This document shows positions 36,246 through 52,561 of a stretch of DNA of 64,000 bases, in pieces. The position numbers and the translations under genes are program-made. The stretch comes from Papio anubis. Taxonomy: Eukaryota > Chordata > Mammalia > Primates > Cercopithecidae. The notes under the pieces were generated by a model. The model was not told the DNA's origin. It worked only from the letters and a program-made list of their open reading frames with translations, and ran no database searches. Position 1 is the stretch's first letter. Each line of letters begins with the position of its first letter. Location: NCBI RefSeq assembly GCF_008728515.1, contig NC_044996.1, forward strand, positions 128,021,595 to 128,085,594. The letters run 5' to 3'.

Positions 36246-37700
36246 AAACATTTTATTTCTTTAAACAGAAAGCAGACATGGGAGAAACAGTAGCTTTGGT
36301 AGAACTGAATGGTTGATACATGACTGTTATCTCATTCTCTGAAGGTTTGCATAATAAATATTTAAAGCTACAGAATATAAAAGTGATCAAGCAGATAAAG
36401 TGACTCAACATGTACATAAGCCTCAACTTCATCATAAACTCAACAGTACAGAGGACAGGGGTAGCAACTCCTTAAAAGAAACCAAACAAAACCTTGAAGA
36501 CCTTTTACTATTTAGGCTTTATTAAGTCCCCAGAAAACCTCCAAGGCATTAGTTGCATGCTATCAAATGCTGTCGTGTGTATTTAAAACAAAAAGGCACC
36601 TGTCAAAGGGAATGAACAGGGTACTGTACATGTTGCATGTTCCCATCCATTCAGTGAGCATTTCTTTTATGAGAACCTATTGTGCACCCAGCCCTGAATG
36701 AGGTGTAGGGTTTCCCTTTTATCTAATCCCAATCATGAACCCAAATAACCATGAGTTTCTTTTTTCCTTGGTAAAAGTTTGCAAAACTGCTATGAACCAC
36801 AGACACAATTTTTCTTCCGCCAGGGTTTTCCCATTTTAGTTTAAGGGCATCAGATGTCTCCAATTATCTACATAGAGAGTTGTGGAATGAACGACAGCAA
36901 AAAAAGTCCTCTAAACAAACTTACCTTTAACAGAGAAATATCTACGGAAAGTGGGATCCTGGGGGTGGAGGGAGGGCAGTGGATAGAGGAAGACAACCGT
37001 TCTGCAAAATCCAGCAAATTGGGAGAGGGTTTTGCAAAATAACAAAGGTTGAAATTATTATTTTAATCAGAGCTGATTAAGTAGTATCTAGAAGAAGAAC
37101 GGGTGGTGTATTCTAGTCCTTTGGGTCTATCAGCTTGTTGCCAAACCAGTTCTCCTTGCAGGACATTTGGCAGTGCTCTTTTTGACATCTGCTTGCCAAG
37201 ATATTCACTGACACGGTCCTTTGTTGAATGACTGGAGCTTTGGTCTTTGTGTCCTAAAATCAATGGGAGTTTCTATCTGGGTCTCAAACACATAACTGGA
37301 CAAATCTAAACCACTTTCTCTCACCTTTACAAACTTCTGAGCTCTTCCTTTTTTATCCTGGAAAGCGGTCAAAAACGGATTGCTGTCAAGCCTGTTTGAG
37401 GTGGGTGGGGGGACAATTAGGAAGTGGGTATCACCAAAGAAACAGGCTAAATCAGGGGTCCTTGGAGGAGGAAAATTCAACGGCACAAACCTAGTTCCAG
37501 GAGTGTACCCACACTTAGGAGTAAAAGATGCTGTGCTGCCCTGGGCCTATTCCCCTAGATCCATTCCTCACCTTCTACTGCTTTGCTTACCCCTGCAGGC
37601 TGCATATCCCAGGTCTACTGGCTTCTAGCTGGGCTCAGCCAAGAGGAGGCACCCAGAGGAGATTGGAGGGCAGGAGGAAGGGAAAAGGTAGGGTATTTCC
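36246..37700. other. unassigned noncoding sequence
   Basis: No confident repeat. A weak L1ME-like phrase at about 36650-36710 (gtgcacccagccctgaatga) is too eroded to call. Confidence 0.4.
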
Positions 37701-37713
37701 TCCCTTCACTCTT

Positions 37714-38093
37714 TTTTTTTTTTGTTTTGAAATGAGCTATTTTGTTATTATTAAAACTGTTTACAAAAATTTATCAAAAGAAAATGTTAACATAACTCTA
37801 AGTTTTTAAAAAAGCCAGCATTTTAAAAAATGTACCCAGGATCACAATTTCTTGTCTGCAATTCTGAAATCCAAGAAGCTTACAAAAACCAAAAGACTAT
37901 TCTGTACCTAAATTAAACAGCAAAACATGACCTTAACTAATATAAAACTATAGACTTTATTCATCTTACTTATTGTGAATAGCTGAACATTCCAATATTA
38001 ATGTATTTGATTATACAGTCTAATCCCAGATTATACCGGAGGTATCATACAATATACAGTTTACCAAATTACCTTTTTATATTTAATCATTTC
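37714..38093 (-). pseudogene. retrocopy of an unidentified RNA 3' end
   Basis: The segment is bounded by a 13-base direct repeat, tcccttcactctt, at 37701-37713 and 38094-38106. It begins with a T10-11 run on this strand, i.e. a poly-A tail of a minus-strand RNA. The roughly 370 bases are AT-rich, like a mRNA 3' UTR, and match no SINE or LINE I know. The features together indicate L1-mediated reverse transcription of a polyadenylated, 5'-truncated transcript. The source gene is not identified. Confidence 0.7.
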
Positions 38094-38106
38094 TCCCTTC
38101 ACTCTT

Positions 38107-38489
38107 AGAGACCATGGCCATGTCTCCTCTGGGGTTTCCACTCCTTCCAGGCTGGCTCACCATTGTTCCAACCTTTCCAGAGTGCCACCAGCCCTTAGGT
38201 TCTGGTAGCTTGGCCCCTTCCCTATGTCCCTCCAGCTTGAGAAAGGCAGCATATTACTACCATTGCTAAACTCCGGGTTACCTCACCATTCTCTGTGTGA
38301 CTTCTCAGCCCTTCTATCATCAGTGGAGCCAATTCCTTATATTAAATTCCCTCTGTGTGAAATATCTGCAGTAGTTTCATTTTCCTGGTTAGACACTCGA
38401 TGGTACAGACACTTTGAGACAGCTATGTGCCAATCGGTTTACAACTGGCTTCTAAGGTACACTTGGCCGAAATATACCAACAGGTATTT
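38107..38489. other. unassigned noncoding sequence
   Basis: Nothing recognised; the 95-codon frame at 38224-38511 has no feature. Confidence 0.35.
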
Positions 38490-38745
38490 AGTTTTGACTC
38501 AGAAGACCTAGCCTCATATCCTTACCCTCAGGCTGCCTAGGAGCATAATACTGGACATTTATACAACCTTCCTAAGCCCCTGTTTTCTCATTTTTAAAAC
38601 TAGAGATAATGGTGTCTACTTTACTGGATTCTGAGAAGCTTAGATGAAATGATGTATATGAAAGAATACATCTATGTATCTCTAGAATGCAAAACAAATC
38701 TATACAAGTATTACTGTGATACCAACAATATTATTATTATTAAGT
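38490..38745 (+). mobile_element. MIR SINE, diverged
   Basis: It shows 'cctaagcccctgttttctc', 'atttttaaaactagagataa', 'agcttagatgaaatgatgta' and an attattatt end, all in MIR order. Confidence 0.65.
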
Positions 38746-40107
<1,362 letters not shown>

Positions 40108-40127
40108 TCACACCAGAGCCATTGCCT

Positions 40128-40230
40128 CATTTAATCTTCCCATAACCCTTGGAGCAATGTTTTATTCACCCACCTTTCAGATGAGGAAACAGAGGCCCAG
40201 AGAACCAAACTTCAAAACTAGGATCCCTAA
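40128..40230 (-). mobile_element. MIR SINE fragment
   Basis: The minus-strand core 'cctttcagatgaggaaacag' and 'aggcccagagaac' is preceded by 'cctcatttaatcttccca'. Confidence 0.7.
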
Positions 40231-40344
40231 CTCACCAATGAGTGCATTCCTTTGCCCTGCCCTGCCCTCCTGGTTGGTAACATCTTGGAAATCAGTGGAA
40301 AGCTCTTCCTGGTTGTCATTCTCTCCCTTGCAGGTTAAGGTGGC

Positions 40345-40512
40345 AAAGTGTCGCTCCTGAAACTGTTACGTAACTACAGAATCACCTAAAAATCTTGTTT
40401 AAATACAGATTCTGACTCAGTAGGTCAGGCGTGGGGCCTGAGATTCTGCATTTCTAACAAGCTTCCAGAAGATACTGATGCTGTGGTACAGGGACCCTAC
40501 TTTTAAGTAGAA
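40345..40512 (+). mobile_element. MER5A hAT-Charlie element
   Basis: The copy contains 'actacagaatcacctaaaaa', 'ctgactcagtaggtcaggcg', 'gattctgcatttctaacaag' and 'ccctacttttaagtag'. It is almost complete. Confidence 0.8.
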
Positions 40513-40587
40513 ATGGCATACATTTCCATAACTTCCCTTTCCTCATTCACTTTCAATTCAGGGGGCTTAGCCATCCACTCATTTGAA

Positions 40588-40770
40588 ATGTACTGAGTGC
40601 ACTAAGCATCTACTATATGCCAGGCACTGTGCTGGGGGACTGGTGATGCAGTGGACAAACAGACAAAGCCTTTTCCTTCATGAAGTTTACACTGCAGTGG
40701 AAAAAGAGTGAAAATAAATGTGGAAATGAATGAATAATGCAGCATCAGGTATGTGCTGGGAAGCATGGAA
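40588..40770 (+). mobile_element. L1ME-type LINE 3' UTR fragment
   Basis: The blocks 'gcatctactatatgccaggc', 'actgtgctgggggactggtg' and 'cttcatgaagtttacactgc' follow the same L1ME 3' UTR as at 487-1340. Confidence 0.6.
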
Positions 40771-40949
40771 TAGACCATGACTGAGGACAGGGAGGGGATT
40801 CTCTGACCCCAATGCACACTTCTGGGACACTGACCCATGATCAGTGGAACCAAGCACCTCTAATGGCATTTCTAAATCAAGTCATCAGCAATCCATACAA
40901 ATGTAACGGCCCACCTGCTATGTATAAGTCAAAGTATGGGATGAAACGA

Positions 40950-41135
40950 TCCAGTATCTAGGACTGACTTCAAAATAATATAGGAAGGGAAGTGGGTAAA
41001 GGTATAGGTGGAACAAGATTGGCTGTGAGTTGGTAATAGTTGAAGCTGGTTCATGGGTACCTAGGAAAGGTTCATCATATTGTTCCATTTATTATATGAT
41101 TGACCTTTTCCACAATTTAAAAAAAAAAAAAAACA
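40950..41135 (+). mobile_element. L1M-type LINE 3' terminus
   Basis: The final L1M 3' UTR motif is visible: 'gattggctgtgagttggtaa', 'gaagctggttcatgggtacc', 'ttcatcatattgttcc' and an A14 tail at 41120-41133. Confidence 0.6.
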
Positions 41136-41380
41136 GAATTCAAGTATGTAAGTGGTTGGAACATAATATCTGCCTTGCAAGAACTTACAAGTCACCATGT
41201 AGCTTGATCCTATATCAGGGGACCTTAAGCTAGAATTCAGGGGGTCCAGAAACTTGCAGAGAAATTTAAAATTTTATTTTTAGTCATCTCTAACTGAAAT
41301 GTAGCATTCCTTTTAGTTATGATCATAGGCAACAAACCACAATAGTATGAACAGAACCTGTTACTCCATCACCAATAGAA

Positions 41381-45042
<3,662 letters not shown>

Positions 45043-45314
45043 GAAAACACAGATATTTTCACATCACAGAAACAGTTATTTCAGATATCTGGAAATAGTA
45101 CAACTTTAACACTTCAACTAGATCTTGATAATTCGTGGGTTAATAAGAAGGACATATTTTACTATATCACAAATTCATATTTGCAAACTTTATTTACATA
45201 AGTAACTGTAGGTCCTTTGTAATTCTACATATTTTCAAACCTCAGTCTGAGAAAAGCCCAGATTTCACCAGCCTGTCCCAGGGGTCCCTGACATAGAAAA
45301 GGTTAGAAATGCCG

Positions 45315-46529
45315 GCTCTAGTTTCCAGGTCTAGGTCAGGTTTCTGGAGGTGGTGATTGCATACCTCCATCGCCCCTGTAACCCCACATGAGGCCTCTCC
45401 TGCCTGTAGCTGCAGGATGTCTCCCATCCCTTCCCCTACCAAAAAATGCAGGTCTTTCAGCCCTCAAGCCCAAATGTCACCCTGACTGGAGGACTCAGAA
45501 TGGGGGAAAGGGAGCTGGAAGCATCTGGAAATTTCCAGTGTCTTGAAGATAAGCCCTGACTCTAGTATGACAGAATTCAGGCAATGAGGTAAGAAATGTT
45601 GGGCAGTGGGCCAAATAAAATGTAATATTCTCTGCTTGTCCTTTCTGGCTCATTTGTGCCTTATCTATGGGAATCTCTACCCGTAGCAGAAACTCCTGAA
45701 TGACAGTTGTGTAGCCATCAGATTCTGACAGAAGCGAGGCGGGGAGGTGGGAGGAAAAGGCAGGCAGGTGGGATGCCGGCAGGATACAGGTGAGGAGAAA
45801 CACATTAATAGGATTTTTGCTGGTTTAGAGACTTGTTCAAATTGGTTGCAAGAATGGGAGCATATATTGGCATAAACCCCTGTCCCCTGCCCCCCACCAC
45901 ACTGCGGAGGGCAGCAAGAATAAGGTTATGTTCAGAGCTATCAATCCACACTTTTTATTTTAGTGTTGGGAACACCTGACTCCCTGGCACTCCCCACACT
46001 GGGGGCTTTGGATCCTGAAAATATTGCTCACATTGAGACACTTCATTAAGTGTCTGCTTTCTACCAGAGTTCAGGAGATAGAGCCTTGTGGCTTGCGTAC
46101 ACCTGTTAAAGAGTCCCCTTCACTTCCCCTTGCCTTTTATCCAGGACTAAAATTACAGTCACTGAGCTGGTCTTGCCCTTCTAAGCCTGTAACCGGACAC
46201 ATAGGACAGCCAAGGCTGTCCCAGCATTCTGTAGAGGAAGAAAGCAAGGGCGGGTGCATCAGGGAGAGAAGGGGACACTCAGGGACATGCCATGTCATGA
46301 GAAACTAAGGCCCTGGAGACCGTGAGAACTAGAGCACAGCTATCTTGCCATGACATCTATCCCATGCCAAGGAACAAGGGCAGAAAATACATAAATAAGT
46401 AAAGTAAAAGGCTGCATTGGAGGGTGGGAGCCCTAAATTAGAAGCCTCCCAAGGCCCGAAGGCAGAAAAAAACCCTTGATAACTGCTGAGTTGCTCCTCA
46501 TTCACAAGAGTGGAATTCCTGCTAGAAGC
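45315..46529. other. unassigned noncoding sequence
   Basis: No repeat or gene recognised; frames at 45495-45803 and 46024-46308 have no supporting feature. Confidence 0.4.
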
Positions 46530-46720
46530 AAGGCCCGGGACTCCATGTTGGCTCGGTCACTTCCCAGTTGTGTGACTTGGGCAAGTTCCTTAACCTCTCT
46601 AAGCCTTAGCGTCCTCGTGCTTAGTAAATGGAAATAGCCTATCCCGGTTTCCATGAAATGTTAAATGAGACATTTGTGCTAGCATTTTGCAAACTTCAAA
46701 GTGCCCCACACTTGTTTAGC
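46530..46720 (+). mobile_element. MIR SINE
   Basis: It has 'agttgtgtgacttgggcaag', 'ccttaacctctctaagcctt' and a degraded 3' half ending near 'caaagtgccccacactt'. Confidence 0.8.
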
Positions 46721-46737
46721 ATGCTTCTTGCTTTCTG

Positions 46738-47065
46738 GAGCAGGACAGTAGAGTGGCTAAGAGAGTAGGCATTGGGACTGGACTAGCTGGGTGTGAATCC
46801 TGGTTCCACTGCCTCTTGGATGTGTGCCCTGCAACAAGTTCATCAGTCATTCTGTGCCTCAGTTTTCTTTTCTGTAAAATGGAGCTTAACCATAGCAGCA
46901 TCTACCCCATTGGGTTGTTATGGTGGTTAGATATGTTTATTGGAAAATGAATACGGAAAATGTTCTAAGCATGGAAAATGCTTAGAACAGCACCTGGCAC
47001 ACAGTAACATCCAAAAAAATGATAGGTAGTCTGTTTATTGCTCATTTATTATTGTTGTTGCTTAT
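46738..47065 (+). mobile_element. MIR SINE, long copy with a hairpin insertion
   Basis: A second MIR in tandem follows 18 bases on. It has 'agagtggctaagagagtagg', 'tgtgaatcctggttccactg', 'gtgcctcagttttcttttct', 'gttgttatggtggttagat' and 'ttagaacagcacctggcaca'. An 11-base stem hairpin at 46961-46989 lies just before the last block. Confidence 0.8.
46961..46989. repeat. perfect 11-bp inverted repeat
   Basis: The arm tgttctaagca pairs perfectly with tgcttagaaca around a 7-base loop tggaaaa. It probably arose from a short inverted duplication of the MIR block around 'gcttagaacagcacc'. Confidence 0.9.
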
Positions 47066-47069
47066 TATT

Positions 47070-47520
47070 GTTCAGTGATAACTAATTTCCCTGCTGGTCC
47101 CACTGAAGGTAAAGTATATTTTACTACTTATTGCTTTTGGGCTTGGCCATATAACTTGCTCTGTCTGATGGGATGTTGGCAAATACGATGTGAGCTGAAG
47201 CTTAAAATGTGCTTGTTCTGTGGGGCTTGTCCTCCTGTGCTTCTGCCATTGCCATAAGAAGAACATGCCCCGGAGAGCCCACTGTCCCAGAAGCACCAAA
47301 GTCACATGGAATAGGCTGGAACCAAACCTGAAGATGATAACCCAGCCTACATTAGCTACATTAGCTAATCAAGCACAGCCTACATTAGCTAATCAATGAA
47401 CAGACCTGCAGCTTGAAGCAGCGTCACCATGGCTGATCTGCAAAACTGAAAACATGACAATAGATACTTGCCACTGAATTTTAGAGTTACTTGTTATACA
47501 GCAATGAGTGACCAATAGCT
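47070..47520 (+). mobile_element. ancient MaLR-like LTR
   Basis: The sequence holds 'ttgggcttggccatataact', 'aatgtgcttgttctgtgggg', 'cttctgccattgccataaga' and 'cacatggaataggctgg'. The 3' end has 'ttacttgttatacagcaatg'. This is the mammalian LTR architecture also seen at 6310 and 14560. A short internal duplication of 'cagcctacattagcta' lies at 47343-47396. The subfamily is not assigned. Confidence 0.5.
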
Positions 47521-47689
47521 ACTGTTATTTTTACCATCTAGCTACAGCTTGTACACTTTGAGGCTGTAATGTTAAATTTTAAAAGTCACTCCATTCCATT
47601 TTTGGCCAACTCTCATCATTAAAATAAACAATAGAAGGAATTGTTGTCTTTTCCTTGTAGGATACATAAAACAAGCATCTGTTCATACA
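47521..47689. other. short unassigned interval
   Basis: Nothing recognised. Confidence 0.3.
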
Positions 47690-47790
47690 CCTAACTACCA
47701 TTTACTGAGCACCTATTACATGCAGACAGATGTCACACTAGGTACTGGGGAAACACATGCTTCAGGACCATCTCCATTTAGTTCCTGCAG
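47690..47790 (+). mobile_element. L1ME-type LINE 3' UTR fragment
   Basis: The phrase 'catttactgagcacctatta' followed by 'actaggtactggggaaaca' matches the start of an L1ME 3' UTR, here cut short. Confidence 0.5.
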
Positions 47791-48959
47791 TGAAATCATC
47801 TTTTGCTGCCTAATATGCTGATTCTTAGAAGCCAAGTTGTGCCCTGTGATATATTAGTCCCAGCTAGGGGAGGAAGGCTTGCATGCCATGATCACCACTG
47901 GAATCCACCAAAGTCTTTAGCCAGCCATGTGTCTGCTCAACAGGAAGGCTGTCAGTGTCCAGGATCCTCTCAGCCCTATAGAAAGTTCTACAGCCTTCAA
48001 ATTGCCACTGATGTTCAGAATCCAAAACACTGCCATGTTTTTCCTCAATACAACCCAGCACAAACCAAGGATCGGAAAGGCAGTAAGTTGCATTTCTCCT
48101 CTCCTTCAGGCTAAAGCAGTCCTGGTCTGTAACAGCCGACTGCTTTTCTGGAGCTTGGGAAAATTGTAAAGCAGTCCATCTGGAACCCCACCCCCACCAC
48201 CCAGAGCTGATCCTTTAGAACCTGGCAGGAGCAGGGATCAAGGTCTGGGCTGCTATTTTATCATCCCTTAGATGTAGGCCATCTAACAGTCTATTATCCA
48301 ACCTGGGCCAACTGGCAAAACTCCAGGTCAGAGTTTCATTTCAGAGTCGGAGGGCACCTCAGAAGCTGTTTCACCCACACTGTCCTACTGACCTCAGCCT
48401 CAGCTCCAGGGATAATGAAAGGGTTTAGTCTGCAGATTATTCCATTTGGACCCCATTGCGAGGTATAACATAATGGATGTCGTGTGCAGAATGTTTACAA
48501 CTCTCTAGAAAGCATATGTTTTTCTTATGTGCAACATAGAATGTGATAGCATAAAAAGAACTGGTGAGTGTTTATTTTTCCTAACACTCACTTGGTTTGT
48601 AGAAATGCAAAATGTGTGTCCCCTGAAGTTTGAATTAGTGCACATAGGATTGAGACTGGTGCTACGTAGGTAACCTGGAAGCCTCTTTAGATCTACCATA
48701 GCATAGTTATCTCAAGCTTAAATTGGCCATTAAGTCTCAGCTTTTACTTTCTATCATGCTTCTTTGCATGAGGACAATGGTAGCTGCCAATATGTGCAAT
48801 GTAAAACATTCTCGCCATTGGAGCTAAAGGAAGAGGGGGGCCTCTCACACCACTTATTGGGAAATCACTCCAATCTAATGCTGCTGCCATCCACTCTGAG
48901 GACAGTGTTGGCTTCTGCACTAATTCTGTATTTTTGATGCTTTGACATCTTGGGGCCTT
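47791..48959. other. unassigned noncoding sequence
   Basis: I recognise no repeat family or gene. Confidence 0.4.
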
Positions 48960-49490
48960 GTTCACCCTAGAGGAGCTGCCCCTCCCAGGGCTAGGTAATT
49001 CCTACAGATAGCAAACAACTCACATGAGAGAGCTCCCTTCATATGCGAACCAACCAAACCAGAGCCCACATCCCAACCACTTCCTTTATGGAGCTCACAC
49101 TCCAGTCACCATTCACCTGCCTTAATCATCCCAGGGCCAAGTATCAGACAACTAAGGCATAGATGTCTTAAGGCATAGATGTCCTTAGTTGTCTGGTACT
49201 TGGCCCTGAGATGCCCCAGAGCCCACTGAAATTCCTGAAACTAGCCAATCCAAAGCTTAATTACCCTGCCTTGCCTGTTCCTTCCCATGAAAACCACAAG
49301 TATGTCTCTTGTGCACAGTTGTACCCTCTCCTGTCTCCTGACCCACCCTAGTGCTTCCCCGTGTGGGCCCCCATGGTGTGGTATAGCCCCCGCTCCTCTT
49401 GGGAGGATCTGTGAGTAACAACCTGTCTTTTCAATGGAATTATTCATCTCCTGATCTGTTGGCCTCACTGTACCTGAATAATAATAAAAC
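48960..49490 (+). mobile_element. possible ERV1-class LTR containing a hairpin
   Basis: The 3' half has LTR-like features: 'ccttcccatgaaaaccaca', 'cctctcctgtctcctgaccc', 'ctcttgggaggatctgtgag' and an 'aacaacctgtcttttcaat' end resembling the polyadenylation region of gammaretroviral LTRs. Edges and family are uncertain. A 77-base hairpin sits in the 5' half. Confidence 0.35.
49132..49208. repeat. 26-bp near-perfect inverted repeat with 25-base loop
   Basis: The arm cagggccaagtatcagacaa plus ctaagg (49132-49157) is the reverse complement of 49183-49208 with a single mismatch (t against g). The loop (49158-49182) itself carries catagatgt twice around cttaagg. This structure could extrude as a cruciform, or fold as a stem of microRNA-precursor size if transcribed. 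Confidence 0.95.
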
Positions 49491-49709
49491 CTACATTTTA
49501 AAACAGCTTCAGTACCCAGGAAGGAGGAAGACAGTAAGCAAGTAAGCCAAGACCTTATGTTACCAAGGCAAGCTAGTTCTTCCAACTGTGTGGTGGCTGA
49601 TTGCTCAAACCCTTTCCTTTGGAGGAGTGAGGACTGGGAACACATGAGGGACAAAGAAGCATGTTCAAGAGTAAATGTTAAACAACTGGCTTTTAAAATA
49701 AAAATGCTT

Positions 49710-49840
49710 TGATTAGTAGTGTTTAGGAATTCCATGATGTAAATAGTCCTACCATGGTCGATTTCAAGCTACCAATGTGAGAAGAGATGTACACAATTGA
49801 CTCTTGCAAGCCTTTACATGTCAGCTCTGGCACATCAGTG
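49710..49840 (+). repeat. dispersed repeat of unknown family, copy 1
   Basis: It shares an ordered set of words with 52562-52725: gtagtg, 'gatgtaaatagtcctaccat', 'gctaccaatgtgagaagaga' and 'tgtacacaattgactcttg'. Family unknown; an old DNA transposon or LINE piece is likely. Confidence 0.6.
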
Positions 49841-50084
49841 GAATAGGACCACCTACCATTTGCTGGGAGACTCAAGGGAATTCCCAAAATGTGGCCCTGG
49901 AGATCCAAGAGTAAAGCTGCTTGACACCTCCACGGGACAGGCTTTCAGAAGAAGAAAGGAGCTTGCTTTCTCTTTGGAGAACTATGGAAAGTCTAGGAAA
50001 GAGTGCCTTTACTACATTCCTTTAAAAGTCCCTGGGCATCTCTTATGCCAGTGTCTCTCAGGGGGAAATATGGCTCAAGAGTTC
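49841..50084. other. unassigned noncoding sequence
   Basis: Nothing recognised. Confidence 0.3.
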
Positions 50085-50310
50085 AAGGCATGCAGGGTGT
50101 GGGAGAGAAAACCTGAGCTCTGCCATCACAAAGCCCTGGCCTGGACGGCAAGCTCCACTGCTATGTGACCATGGCTGAGTTAGTCTGACTCCAAACCTCA
50201 GTGCACTCATCTGTAAAATGAGAATAACAATTCCAAACATTGCTGGATTGTAAGGCTAGGAATAATGCACGTTCAGAGAATAGCACAATGCCTGACACAA
50301 ACAGGAGTTC
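50085..50310 (+). mobile_element. MIR SINE
   Basis: The copy reads 'ctgctatgtgaccatggctg', 'cactcatctgtaaaatgaga' and 'gaatagcacaatgcctgaca'. The 5' end is weaker. Confidence 0.75.
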
Positions 50311-50324
50311 CTAAACTGATCAAG

Positions 50325-50735
50325 AGAGCCATAAATAGATATTTTTCATTCATTTGTAACTGAAATTTAATATTTCCTTCAATTACGAGTGAAAGTAACA
50401 AACCACAGTGGTATTAGCAGTACTTGTGAGGTTCTTACCAATAGGAATTACAGATATTTTCATGTCACATTAAAGTTGCTATGTTGAAATATTATTTACA
50501 CCACCACTACTTCAAATTATAATGTTTGTTGGATTCACCACTAACTCTTGTTATTTAATGTAGTAATAAAGGAGCATATATCTATTATAATATTGAAAAA
50601 TTTTAAATACTTTGATAACTGTATTTCAATATACTTGGCTTCCTTTTTAATCCTATGTATTATACTTTATGCATTAAGAAACATTATTCTGAGAAGGGAT
50701 CCATAGGTTTCACTAGATTGCCATGTTTCAAATAA
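50325..50735 (+). mobile_element. hAT-Charlie-like element, uninterrupted copy
   Basis: It runs from 'agagagccataaatagata' through 'gtaactgaaatttaatattt', 'aacaaaccacagtggtatta', 'attacagatattttcatgtc' and 'ttcaatatacttggcttcct' to 'ttattctgagaagggatcc'. It is the same family as the L1-split copy at 41216-45314 and shows what that site looked like before the L1. Confidence 0.6.
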
Positions 50736-51714
50736 ACAAGAATCCCTGGAGTGATATTAAAAATGGTAGCTACTTTATTATTATCATTATTATTATTCTC
50801 ACAGCTTCTGGGGCATTAACAGACTTACTTGGGTGACAGTAGTGGAGCAGATGCCCCCTGGAAAAGTCTCAGCTCCATGTCCCCACAAGGTGTCAGAACA
50901 TCATGGAAGTCACTGATCGAGATGTCTCCATTCCCCATCCCCTCCCCATAGCCTCTGGTAAATACCATTCTACTCTCTAATTCTATGAGTTGTACATACA
51001 AGTATTATTTGTCAATTAAAAATAAAATAAAACTTTAAAAAATTTTAAAGAGATATCCACTGAATAGGAGGATGGTGCTTACTGCCTGGTGTTCTCTCTT
51101 ACCCACCAGAAATCCTAACTATGGCTTACCTGGCCCCAGACAAGGCTCTCCAATCCATGACGGCACCAGATGCAATTCCCAACTCCATCCCCACCAACTG
51201 GCTGTTTCCTGACTTACTTTCATGCTTTGACTCCTACAGGAACTGGCCACAGCTACTCCTGGAGTCCTGGAAACATGGCCACTGGATGTCCTCAACAAGT
51301 ACCAATCACTAATATTCTGCCATGATCTATGATTCAGAAAACCTAGACATGACACCTTCAGCCCTAGAAGATTCCTTGAGGCCAGAGTGTCTGCATCTAT
51401 GAGCTGTTTTGGAGGTTGGAAAAATGTTTAGGAAGTAAATAATTTTGTTGGTTAGGCTCAAGCATTGCAGAGGAAATGGAGCTTACCTTATAGAGAGGGA
51501 CTGTGGATAAATTGCTACTTGGGCAGTTAATACTTTGTCATGCTGCTGAGACATTTCAAGAGCTCCCTAAAAAAGCACTGAGATGTCTCTTGTCCTTCCC
51601 ACTGGGAATGAATGGGCACCCAAAAGTTGGCAGCAGAAATTCCACTGCAGGAGCTTCCCTGGCCTACTCAAAGCACTTAGAAACATAAAATGAAGCAGTC
51701 CTTTCGTTCTTCTC
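50736..51714. other. unassigned sequence with a short (TAT)n patch
   Basis: A small attatt repeat occurs at about 50775-50800. The rest is not assigned to any gene or repeat. Confidence 0.4.
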
Positions 51715-51880
51715 CACAAACCTTTGAGCTAAATATTATTAGTATCCCCATTTTAGAAATGAGAAAACTGAAGTAAAGCTACTTGCCCAAGGTCACACAG
51801 GTGGTAGGTAACAGAAGCAGGATCTGAACCCAGTTTAGTGAAGCTCTGAAGCCTACATTGTTAGTCACTATTCAAAATAG
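51715..51880 (-). mobile_element. MIR SINE
   Basis: A well preserved minus-strand MIR has 'atccccattttagaaatgag', 'cttgcccaaggtcacacagg' and 'ggatctgaacccagtttagt'. Confidence 0.85.
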
Positions 51881-52561
51881 ATGCATCCTGAAAAAACTCC
51901 AAAGATTGAAAAGCTTCCTGGCTAATTAGGTACATTTAAAGCAGTATTTGAGGGGTTGTGGTGACTTTTGATCCTGAACAACTCTCTGGCTACAGCCAAC
52001 ACACCAGCCTTGGCTACTGACTGTGAAGATATGAAAGTTCTGGTTGATTTGATAACCGGGAGCCAAAGGATGCCTTGTCAGCTGAGTTACTAGGATAAGC
52101 ACATCAGCTGCACAGAGACAACGCTCTCTGCTCTCTTGTCATCCTCTCTGTCTCTTAGAAGATGTGTCAGGAAGGATCATCTCAGCTGAACTCCATGGTG
52201 CCCTGCAGGGAATGCTTCAGAGTCCTGGCCCTGGACGTGATATCAGGTTTTCTGATTCTGGCTTCAGCAGAAAATTCCAACCTCCTCTCTCCCATATGAT
52301 TTTCAAACAAATCAAGGACATTCATCACTATGTTCAACCTTTGAGTCTCCCAACCTGGAATTCTGATAATTCCATTGAGGTTATTGGGTCAGATGTAAGA
52401 ATTATCTGGAATTCTTTTGCAATGTCACACAGCAGTTTTTAGTCCAGAGAATACCTTGAAATTATTTCCACAGCTCTTCGAAACAGTAGCATCTATTTTA
52501 CTTGACATTATGCTGGTAAGTGTTTAGCAAATGACTTTCCATAGGGGAAAAAAAAGTCCTG
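51881..52561. other. unassigned noncoding sequence
   Basis: Includes an acceptor-like ttatttccacag (ending 52473) and a donor-like ctggtaagtg (52513-52522) 42 bases apart, most likely a chance pseudo-exon. No repeat recognised. Confidence 0.35.

Noticed and set aside
49241..49735. 164-codon minus-strand frame
   Set aside because: It is antisense to the LTR-like region, with no recognisable domain or splice signals.
52474..52515. 42-base interval between ttatttccacag and gtaagtg
   Set aside because: The motifs are acceptable but isolated, with no other support; treated as a pseudo-exon.
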